Source of the DNA: an uncultured Caryophanales bacterium
GTDB lineage: Bacteria; Bacillota_I; Bacilli_A; RFN20; CAG-826
Direction: 5' to 3'
Assembly: GCA_947165725.1 (NCBI GenBank)
Contig: CAMVBL010000005.1
Span: 1-38,564 of the forward strand
DNA: 38,564 nucleotides
A model generated the notes under the pieces. That model was not told where the DNA came from and did no database searches. It saw only the letters and a list, made by a program, of their open reading frames with translations. The first letter of the stretch is position 1; every line of letters starts with the position of its first letter. Positions 31,834 through 38,564 of this stretch are shown one piece after another. The translations under genes and the position numbers were made by a program.

Positions 31834-34149
31834 ATGAAAACTAAAAAAGCATTACTTCCAGTCTTAGCGAGTGCTTTGTTACTCACGATGGGTCTTGCCG
31901 CATGTAACAATTCCACACCAGCTAGTAATCCAGGTTCCTCATCTGGAGAGGCTGAAGAAGTCAAAATTGAAATCACCTCTGAAGGTGGTAAAAAAGAAAT
32001 CCAAGTCGGTGAAACATTACAACTTACCGCGAGTGTTGAAGGAGTTACTTGGTCCACAAAGAGTACAGACATCGTTTCTGTTTCTGAAACAGGTTTAGTC
32101 ACCGCTCTTAAAGATGGTTCTGCTAGAATCACCGCTAAGAAAGATGGCTATGCTAATGGTTCCTTCACAGTCACAGTCTTAAAGGCTCCAGATAGAGAAC
32201 CAAATTATTCTTTACGTTTAGAAGAAGCTGAACACTATGATCCAGATGATTTCTGGGGTATGGACTTATCTGCTTATGGTATGGGCGTAATGGGCCCAGG
32301 CGATAGCCCAGTTGAAGACAATGGTGGAAAGACCGATGACGGCACATCCTTAGGTTGGTTACAACAAGGCTGTAAAGAAACAATGACATTTACATCAGAT
32401 AAAGCCGTTAAGGTCGAACTCGGTGTCACAATGGCTTATAACGCCGAAATGAACTTAGAAGGTGTTCTTTCTGTTAAATTCAACGGTAAAGAAATCTCTA
32501 TGGCGGGCAGATCAGTTCCTGGTCCATCCGATGGTGATACAAATAACTATTATGAATTCAGTACCGTTTCATTCGGTATGGTCGACTTAGTCGCTGGTAA
32601 TAACGTTTTAGAAATCGAAATGTTAGCCCAAGGTCCAAATATGGACAAAGTCGTCATCTTCACAACTGAAACATTACAAATTAAATCAGTTCCTGCTCAA
32701 GCGAAACCAAAGATTGAAGTCGTTGAAGCAAATTTAGAAGTCGTTGTTGATAGTGAAGTTTCTATCCAAGTTAAAGATAACTTAGCCGGTGTTACATTTA
32801 CATCCGCTGATGAAACAATCGCTACAGTTTCCGCTGCTGGTGTCGTTAAAGGTATCAAAGCTGGTAGAACAACAGTTGAATTAACAAAAGAAGGTTATAA
32901 GAAAGCCACAGTTAACGTCACAGTTAAAGCTAAACCAGTTGCTGGTCAAGTTATCCTTGAAGCCGAAGCCGGCGAAATCGTTGGCGGTAGAGTTGAAAAC
33001 GATAACAATTCCAGTGGTGGTGCCCGTGTTGGCTATTTAGCCGCTGATACATCCTTAACATTAAAGACCACACTCGAAGAAGCTGGTGAATATACAGTCT
33101 CTATGCTTGCATATTCCAATAACGTTTCTGACTGGAGTGGATATCCAAATGTTACTGCTGATGAATTAGATTTATCTTCATGTATGACATTCAAAGTCAA
33201 CAACGTTGATGTCGCATTAACAGGTAAAGTCCTTCCAGGAGGCCCATGGGGCAACTATGTTGAAGTTAACTTTGGTGATTTCAACCTCGTTAAAGGTGAA
33301 AATACATTCGCATTTGCCTTTACCGCTCAAGGTCCAAATATTGACTACGTTAAATTAGTCGATAAGAATGCTCCTCAAGGTGGTGATCCAGTAACACCAG
33401 ATCCAGTTGTTGAAAAAGTTACTGTTTCCTTCGACGCCAATGGTGGTACAGGCGAAATGGCCCCTGTCAAAGCCGATAAAGGTGAATTCACATTACCAGC
33501 TAACGGTTTCACCGCTCCTGCCGATAAAGAATTCGGTGGTTGGGAAATCACAGTTATGGTTTCTTTTGGTCAATGGACATTCCCACAAACCCAAATTAAA
33601 CAACCAGGCGAAAAAATTCAATTAACTGAAGATATTACAATCAAAGCTAACTGGAAAGCTATCATTGAAAAGACAACACCAGTTGACTTAACAGATGCCT
33701 TCTATCTTGAAGCTGAAGATGGCGTATTGGGTGGTGAAGCTAGGGTTGAAACAAACAATACAACCGCTCACGGCACAGGTTCTGTTGGCTATATGTCTAA
33801 AGGTGCATCTATTACATTAAAATTTGATGCTTCTGCAGCAGGCAACGTTAGATTAGTTCTCATTGGTAGTTCTGCTAGTGCTAACTGGCAAGCACAACCA
33901 GTCGAATACTATGATCAAGGTTTAGCCGATACAACATCTATCAAAGTCAATGACACTGAAGTTTCCTTAACTCGTAAAGGTTTCTTAGGCTCAGATGGTT
34001 CCACAATGACACAAGTCGACTTAGGTGAAGTCGCAGTTAAAGCTGGCGTCAACGAAATCGTTGTTACCGCTCTTGCTCAATCCGCAAACTTCGACTGCTT
34101 CGCAATCCTTGGCGGCTCAATTACAGTCAGCGCTCACGTAGAAGCATAA
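31834..34149 (+). CDS. Surface lipoprotein with Ig-like and three CBM6/35-like modules
   Basis: This 771-residue secreted lipoprotein has the lipobox LAAC (C24) and a Ser/Gly spacer. Modules in order: Big_2 Ig-like domain (about 44-116), CBM6/35-like domain (125-280, from RLEEAEHY), second Big_2 (290-370), second CBM-like domain (373-512, from ILEAEAGE), InlB-type repeat (529-610, VSFDANGGTGEM) and third CBM-like domain (622-765, from YLEAEDG). The CBM-like modules share a start (LEAE), a central GYL/GYM-S segment and an ending near AQGPN or AQSAN. There is no catalytic domain, so it is probably a polysaccharide-binding surface protein that holds substrate for the neighbouring enzymes. The ligand is unknown. 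Confidence 0.85.
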   Translation: MKTKKALLPVLASALLLTMGLAACNNSTPASNPGSSSGEAEEVKIEITSEGGKKEIQVGETLQLTASVEGVTWSTKSTDIVSVSETGLVTALKDGSARITAKKDGYANGSFTVTVLKAPDREPNYSLRLEEAEHYDPDDFWGMDLSAYGMGVMGPGDSPVEDNGGKTDDGTSLGWLQQGCKETMTFTSDKAVKVELGVTMAYNAEMNLEGVLSVKFNGKEISMAGRSVPGPSDGDTNNYYEFSTVSFGMVDLVAGNNVLEIEMLAQGPNMDKVVIFTTETLQIKSVPAQAKPKIEVVEANLEVVVDSEVSIQVKDNLAGVTFTSADETIATVSAAGVVKGIKAGRTTVELTKEGYKKATVNVTVKAKPVAGQVILEAEAGEIVGGRVENDNNSSGGARVGYLAADTSLTLKTTLEEAGEYTVSMLAYSNNVSDWSGYPNVTADELDLSSCMTFKVNNVDVALTGKVLPGGPWGNYVEVNFGDFNLVKGENTFAFAFTAQGPNIDYVKLVDKNAPQGGDPVTPDPVVEKVTVSFDANGGTGEMAPVKADKGEFTLPANGFTAPADKEFGGWEITVMVSFGQWTFPQTQIKQPGEKIQLTEDITIKANWKAIIEKTTPVDLTDAFYLEAEDGVLGGEARVETNNTTAHGTGSVGYMSKGASITLKFDASAAGNVRLVLIGSSASANWQAQPVEYYDQGLADTTSIKVNDTEVSLTRKGFLGSDGSTMTQVDLGEVAVKAGVNEIVVTALAQSANFDCFAILGGSITVSAHVEA

Positions 34150-34170
34150 TTAACACTATTTAGAAAGGAT

Positions 34171-34202
34171 AGAGGGCTTGGTTTTAAGAGGCTGGGCCCT
34201 CT
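34171..34202 (+). other. Intergenic hairpin between the two lipoprotein genes
   Basis: AGAGGGC and GCCCTCT form a perfect 7-bp stem with an 18-nt loop. No T-tract follows, so it is a poor terminator. It lies in the 66-nt gap before the esterase gene, whose ATG has no nearby ribosome site; the loop holds AAGAGG, 25 nt away. It may be a processing or stability element that sets different levels of the two lipoproteins. Confidence 0.45.
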
Positions 34203-34215
34203 AACTTATACACTT

Positions 34216-35823
34216 ATGAAGAAAAAACTATTATTTCCTATCGTTGCGGCTTCCTTATTAATGCTAGGAGCCTGTAATAACGCTCCTGCTCAATCTGGTT
34301 CTAATTCATCTGAAGGACCAGCCGTAGAAACCGCTAGAAAGATCTTAAAAGCTTCATTATCAAAAGATACTGTTGAAGCTGGTATTAAAAGCAAAGTTAT
34401 CACCGATGTAGAAGGCGTTTCATATCGTAGTGATAACGAAGATGTTGCTAAAGTTGATAAAGATGGCAATATCACCACAGATGAGCCAGGTATGGCCCAT
34501 ATTACTGTTAGCAAAGAAGGCTATTTCGATAGAGTGTTAAAACTCTTCGTTGATGAATATGACACACTTGATTACCTTGTTGAAGGTTTTGAATTCGGTC
34601 CTGCAATCGTAGGCGTGAAATTAAACTTCGAAGGCAAAGTTAAAAAGGGAGATTTACAAGGTAAACAATTTGTTGTCAAAACAAATAGAAGTAATCGTAC
34701 AGTTAAATCCGTTGATTTATGTGACCAAGAAGGTCAAATTATTGATGCTGAAGAATCCAATTATGTCCGTATTTCATTAGAAATGCGTTACAGTGGCTGG
34801 GGCCCAACTGATGGTGCTTCATGCTTCACCTACGCTAATAGTGTTAATAACTGGACAAATGGTATTACTGTTGAAGCGCAATTAGCCAGTGGTCAAACAC
34901 TTAAAGTGGGTGACGATGAATACACAAGTTCATTCAAATTCAACACTATTAGATCAAGAATCGTTTTATCCACAAGAGATTGGGGCGAAGCTAAATCACA
35001 TACCGCTGAAGGATACACCTTAACTTATAAAGAATATCAAACAGATGCTCTTAGAGAAGATGGTGTCTTAAATCCATTAGTTATTTGGTTACATGGTATG
35101 GGTGAAGGTGGTACAGATCCAGATATCGCTTTATTAGGTAACGACGTCACTGCTTTAGGCGAAGAAGAGATTCAATCTCACTTCATTAAAGGCAAACAAA
35201 AAGGTGCTTATGTGCTTGCCGCTCAAACACCAACATATTGGATGAATAGTGGTACAGGTTCCATCAATGGCGGTGTTGGTCACTCCATCTACACAAAATC
35301 ATTAAAATCATTAATCGATAAATATATCGCTGATAATGGCGATATCGATACAAACCGTATTTATGTCGGTGGCTGCTCTAATGGTGGTTATATGACCATG
35401 GAAATGGCCGTTACTTATGGCAACTTCTTTAGAGCGTTCTATCCATGTTGCGAAGCTTATAGTGATTCCTTTGTTACGGAAGAAGATATCCAAAAATTAA
35501 AAGACTTACCAATGTGGTTTATTCACGCCGCTAATGACACAACCGTTAATCCAGAAAACTTTACATTAGCGACCTATAAGAGATTAAAAGATGCTGGTGC
35601 AAAAGACGTTCACCTTTCATACTTCGTGGATGTCCGTGGTACGGATGGCAATCCTCAAGGTAATAACTACCAAGGTCACTATTCATGGATTTATATCTTC
35701 CGTGATGAAGTCGCTTTAGATCAAGCTGACTACAATCACATCGTTGCTCCATCAACCGAAGCAGTTAAAGATGCTCAAGGTAACACTGTCAACTTATTTG
35801 ACTGGATGGAAGCAATGAAATAA
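34216..35823 (+). CDS. EstA-like esterase lipoprotein
   Basis: This 535-residue extracellular lipoprotein has the lipobox LGAC (C20). A Big_2 Ig-like domain (about 37-115) and an Ig-like domain of the esterase N-terminal type (about 120-275) precede an alpha/beta hydrolase (about 285-530). WLHGMGEGGTDPD is the oxyanion region. The triad is S388 in GGCSNGGYM, D441 in HAANDTTV and H488 in GHYSWIY. Such enzymes (EstA, CE1-like) remove acetyl or feruloyl groups from plant polysaccharides or act on short esters; the substrate here is unproven. It follows the CBM lipoprotein in the same direction, so debranching on the cell surface is a reasonable role. Confidence 0.87.
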   Translation: MKKKLLFPIVAASLLMLGACNNAPAQSGSNSSEGPAVETARKILKASLSKDTVEAGIKSKVITDVEGVSYRSDNEDVAKVDKDGNITTDEPGMAHITVSKEGYFDRVLKLFVDEYDTLDYLVEGFEFGPAIVGVKLNFEGKVKKGDLQGKQFVVKTNRSNRTVKSVDLCDQEGQIIDAEESNYVRISLEMRYSGWGPTDGASCFTYANSVNNWTNGITVEAQLASGQTLKVGDDEYTSSFKFNTIRSRIVLSTRDWGEAKSHTAEGYTLTYKEYQTDALREDGVLNPLVIWLHGMGEGGTDPDIALLGNDVTALGEEEIQSHFIKGKQKGAYVLAAQTPTYWMNSGTGSINGGVGHSIYTKSLKSLIDKYIADNGDIDTNRIYVGGCSNGGYMTMEMAVTYGNFFRAFYPCCEAYSDSFVTEEDIQKLKDLPMWFIHAANDTTVNPENFTLATYKRLKDAGAKDVHLSYFVDVRGTDGNPQGNNYQGHYSWIYIFRDEVALDQADYNHIVAPSTEAVKDAQGNTVNLFDWMEAMK

Positions 35824-35869
35824 AAATGTGTGGAATTAGAGACTTAATTTCATAAATCCTTTCTCAGGG

Positions 35870-35902
35870 GAGGCGCTTAGTACATGGGCGTCTCTTTCTT
35901 TT
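35870..35902 (+). terminator. Terminator after the esterase gene
   Basis: GAGGCGCT pairs with GGCGTCTC (two wobbles) across an 9-nt loop, followed by TTTCTTTT. It resembles the terminator after GH3 copy 1. Confidence 0.8.
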
Positions 35903-35955
35903 GGAAACAACTTATGAAATGAAAATGACAGTTTATGTAAGTTAGTTTTATTATT

Positions 35956-35972
35956 ATTAACAATATGTTAAT
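35956..35972 (+). promoter_or_regulatory. Inverted repeat upstream of the cytoplasmic GH3 gene
   Basis: ATTAACA-ATA-TGTTAAT is a perfect 7-bp inverted repeat 53 nt before the ATG. TTAACA within it could act as a -35, with TGCAAT 17 bp downstream. It is a candidate operator; the rest of 35903-36012 is A/T-rich with no other clear signal. Confidence 0.45.
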
Positions 35973-36025
35973 CTAATACTGCAATTAAAAAATATTTGAT
36001 AATACTTCAAATAAGGAGATTTTTT

Positions 36026-38494
36026 ATGGCAAGAAAATATCAAGACATCCTTGATAAATTAACCTTGAAAGAAAAGGCTAGTTTAATCAGTGGTAAAGAC
36101 TTCTGGCAAACAGTCAATATTGATAGAGTTGGTATCCCAAGCGCTTTCCTTAGTGATGGCCCTCATGGGGTGAGAAGACAAGCCGCTGCGGCGGACCATT
36201 TAGGTTTAAACGCTTCTATTCCAGCGACAAGTTATCCAACTGCAGCCACAATGGCGAATTCCTGGGATCCAGAATTAGGCGAAGAATTAGGCCAAAGATT
36301 AGGTCAAGAAGCCGCTGTTCAAAAAGTTAATATTCTTTTAGGCCCAGGCCTTAATATGAAAAGAAGTCCACTATGTGGACGTAACTTTGAATATTTTTCT
36401 GAAGATCCATATTTAGCGGGCAAAATGGCCGCTGGTTATGTTAGAGGTATTCAATCTAATGGTATTTCCGCTTGTGTTAAACACTTCGCTTGTAATAACC
36501 AAGAAGAAAACAGAATGACTCTTGATAGCATCGTTGATGAAAGAACATTTAGAGAAATCTATTTGACCGCTTTTGAAATTGCTGTTAAAGAAGGTAAAAC
36601 CAAGAGCATCATGTCATCCTATAACTTAATTAACGGTAAGTTCGCTAACGAAAACGAACACTTATTAGTGGACATTCTCCGTAAAGAATGGGGCTATGAT
36701 GGCTTAGTGGTCACTGACTGGGGTGGCAATAACGATGGTGTTGCTTCTTTAAGATGTGGTAACCAATTAGAAATGCCTGGTACTCCAGATAGACCAGAAG
36801 TTGTCATTAAAGCCATTGAAAATGGTGAATTAGAAGAATCTGTTTTAGATGATTGTGTTGATAAATTATTAGAAACAGTGTTTGACACTATGGAAAACGG
36901 TGTTAATAAAGCTCCTGAAAAATTTGATGTTGAAGAGCATCATGCCGCCGCCCAAAGATTCGCGGAAGAAAGCGCAGTTCTTTTAAAGAACAATGGTGTC
37001 CTCCCATTAGCGAAAGATAAGAAAGTCGCCTTTATCGGTGATTTCATGTACTTACCAAGATATCAAGGCGCAGGTTCCTCTATTGTTAATCCAACTAAAT
37101 TAGATAACACAATTGATTTATTACCAAATTCTGGTTTTGAAATCGTTGGTACTGCGAAAGGCTTTGATAGATACGGTAAGAAAAAGAAGAAATTACGTAA
37201 CGAAGCCATTGAACTCGCTAAAAAGGCTGATGTTGTGGTCATGTATCTTGGTTTAGATGAAGTGACTGAAGCTGAAGGCTTAGATAGACAAAATCTACAC
37301 TTAGAAAACAATCAATTAGAATTAGTCCAAGATATTAAGGCTTTAGATAAAGAAATCGTTATTGTCTTATCATGTGGTAGTGCAGTTGAAATGCCATTTA
37401 TCGATGACGTATCCGCTGTTTTACATTGCTACCTTAACGGTCAAGCGGGTGCACAAGCAGCCTTAAATATCCTCTCTGGTAAAGTTAATCCTTCTGGCAA
37501 ATTATCCGAAACTATCCCATTAGCGTTAGAGGATGTGGCTAGTAGTGATAACTTCCCAAGCCATACAAGAACAATTGAATATCGTGAAGCATATGGTATT
37601 GGCTATAGATATTTTGATATCTCACAAACACCAGTTAGATTCCCATTCGGTTTTGGCTTAAGCTATACAACATTTGAATATAAGAATCTTGTTGTTGATA
37701 ATAGCGGTGTCAAATTTGAAATCACAAATACCGGTAAAGTTGATGGTAAGGAAATCGCTCAATTATATGTCGGCTTAAAAGGTAGCGCCATTATTAGACC
37801 TACTAAAGAATTAAAAGGCTTTGTTAAAGTCTTCTTAAAAGCGGGCGAAACTAAGAAAGTTAGTATCCCATTCGACGATAAGACATTTAGATATTTCAAT
37901 ACCGCGACAAATAAGTGGGAAATTGAAAATGGTGTTTATGATTTATATGTTGCCGCTTCTGTTGATGATGTCCGTTTAGTGGGTTCAATTAGTCAAATTG
38001 GTACCACAAATATAGTGCCATATAACAAAGAAGATTTACCACATTATTTTGAAGGTAAATTAAGAGATATTCCAGATGAAGAATTCAGAACCTTATTAGG
38101 CCATGATATTCCTAACGGCGCGCTTCCTTTCTATAAGAAAAATAGAATGGTTATCGACTATAACACCACATTCAGTGAATTACGCTATTCTAAGCGCTGG
38201 ATTGGCCGTTTAGTGGGTAAAGCTATTCCTTGGTTCACAAGAGTGCTCCGTAAGATGGGTAATCGCGTTTTAGCGAATACATTAGTCATGGGTGTTGTCC
38301 ATCAACCAATGAGAGGTATGTCTAGATTCTCTGGTGGTGGTCTCCGTATGAGTCAATTAGATGGCTTAATCATGATCTTTAATGGTCACTTCTGGAAAGG
38401 CTTACATCACTTCAATAAAGAAGGCCGCAAGTACAAGAAACTTGCCAAAGCGGAAAAGAAAGCCCAAAAAGAAGCCGAACAACAAAAGCAATAA
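36026..38494 (+). CDS. GH3 beta-glucosidase-like enzyme, cytoplasmic type
   Basis: This 822-residue family-3 glycoside hydrolase has the normal domain order and no signal peptide, so it is probably cytoplasmic. The barrel comes first: SDGPHGVRRQ, GRNFEYFSEDP, CVKHFACNNQE and VVTDWGG with the nucleophile D231. The C-domain follows (AEESAVLLKNNGVLPL, LNGQAGAQAALNILSG), then FPFGFGLSYTTFEY and an FnIII-like domain. A C-terminal extension of about 160 residues ends in a lysine-rich tail (KAEKKAQKEAEQQKQ); I believe it occurs in other gut GH3 enzymes. AAGGAGA lies 6 nt before the ATG. It would hydrolyse imported oligosaccharides to monosaccharides, completing the work of the surface enzymes. Specificity cannot be read. 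Confidence 0.93.
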   Translation: MARKYQDILDKLTLKEKASLISGKDFWQTVNIDRVGIPSAFLSDGPHGVRRQAAAADHLGLNASIPATSYPTAATMANSWDPELGEELGQRLGQEAAVQKVNILLGPGLNMKRSPLCGRNFEYFSEDPYLAGKMAAGYVRGIQSNGISACVKHFACNNQEENRMTLDSIVDERTFREIYLTAFEIAVKEGKTKSIMSSYNLINGKFANENEHLLVDILRKEWGYDGLVVTDWGGNNDGVASLRCGNQLEMPGTPDRPEVVIKAIENGELEESVLDDCVDKLLETVFDTMENGVNKAPEKFDVEEHHAAAQRFAEESAVLLKNNGVLPLAKDKKVAFIGDFMYLPRYQGAGSSIVNPTKLDNTIDLLPNSGFEIVGTAKGFDRYGKKKKKLRNEAIELAKKADVVVMYLGLDEVTEAEGLDRQNLHLENNQLELVQDIKALDKEIVIVLSCGSAVEMPFIDDVSAVLHCYLNGQAGAQAALNILSGKVNPSGKLSETIPLALEDVASSDNFPSHTRTIEYREAYGIGYRYFDISQTPVRFPFGFGLSYTTFEYKNLVVDNSGVKFEITNTGKVDGKEIAQLYVGLKGSAIIRPTKELKGFVKVFLKAGETKKVSIPFDDKTFRYFNTATNKWEIENGVYDLYVAASVDDVRLVGSISQIGTTNIVPYNKEDLPHYFEGKLRDIPDEEFRTLLGHDIPNGALPFYKKNRMVIDYNTTFSELRYSKRWIGRLVGKAIPWFTRVLRKMGNRVLANTLVMGVVHQPMRGMSRFSGGGLRMSQLDGLIMIFNGHFWKGLHHFNKEGRKYKKLAKAEKKAQKEAEQQKQ

Positions 38495-38512
38495 ATTAGA
38501 AGAGTCGCAAAT

Positions 38513-38564
38513 TGAAGTGAACCCATTATGTTGGACTGAAATGTTTCAACAATCATATCACTTC
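38513..38564 (+). mobile_element. Possible terminal inverted repeat of an IS3-family element (cut by window end)
   Basis: The last bases hold TGAAGTGAACCC and, after 5 nt, GTTGGACTG, which resembles the TG...CCC...GTTGGAC ends of IS150-group IS3 elements. GAAGTGA (38514-38520) is matched by TCACTTC at the window end, so a truncated hairpin or terminator is the alternative. No transposase sequence is visible. Confidence 0.3.

Noticed and set aside
35928..35946. ACAGTTTAT and TAAGTTAGT as a LytTR-type direct repeat
   Set aside because: Each half fits the loose AgrA/VirR consensus, but they start 10 bp apart instead of about 21-22, and the sequence is A/T-rich, so chance matches are likely.
35996..36025. 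Upstream start for the cytoplasmic GH3
   Set aside because: AAGGAGA lies directly before ATG 36026, and family members begin close to that residue.

Overview
The window is an A+T-rich chromosomal segment of a low-GC Gram-positive bacterium, most likely an uncultured, fermentative, gut-type member of the Bacilli (an RF39- or Erysipelotrichales-like lineage is a guess). The Bacillota assignment rests on AddAB-type recombination nuclease genes, CIRCE operators, Gram-positive lipoprotein signals, a LytTR/GHKL two-component system and AGGAGG-type ribosome sites. UGA is read as stop at the ends of addA and birA, so this is not the Mycoplasma code. No tRNA, rRNA, CRISPR array or complete mobile element was seen.

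Layout. 1-936: a terminator, a nicotinamidase-like hydrolase and a small membrane protein. 1031-3483 (minus): a compact five-gene membrane operon with a PstS-like binding protein but no ABC permease or ATPase. 3700-8771: pckA plus the four parts of a Na+-pumping oxaloacetate decarboxylase (alpha, gamma, separate biotin carrier, beta), followed by biotin ligase (8838) and a HAD phosphatase. 10196-12540 (minus): thyA-folA-asnA. 12714-19734: addB-addA and a pseudouridine synthase. 19764-22336: hsp20 behind two CIRCE operators, and htpG. 22435: an orphan lipoprotein. 23092-38494: a glycan-utilisation locus with two tandem membrane-anchored GH3 enzymes of reversed domain order, a LytTR/GHKL two-component system, a lipoprotein with three CBM-like modules, an EstA-like esterase lipoprotein and a cytoplasmic-type GH3. 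The last ~50 bases may be the end of an IS3-family element.

How the genes fit together. In the pckA-oad operon, PEP carboxykinase can convert PEP + CO2 + ADP to oxaloacetate + ATP. The decarboxylase then converts oxaloacetate to pyruvate + CO2 and exports Na+. Together they would bypass pyruvate kinase and store extra energy as a Na+ gradient; the neighbouring biotin ligase would charge the biotin carrier. In the right-hand locus, surface lipoproteins would bind and deacylate a polysaccharide, membrane-anchored GH3 enzymes would trim it outside the cell, and the soluble GH3 would finish imported oligosaccharides. No sugar transporter lies in the window.

Regulatory points: two CIRCE sites at hsp20, palindromes at thyA, htpG and the last GH3, a sequence shared by the GH3 promoters and the CBM-lipoprotein leader, and five transcription units whose start codon lies only 4-8 nt after a -10-like box with no Shine-Dalgarno sequence (possible leaderless mRNAs).
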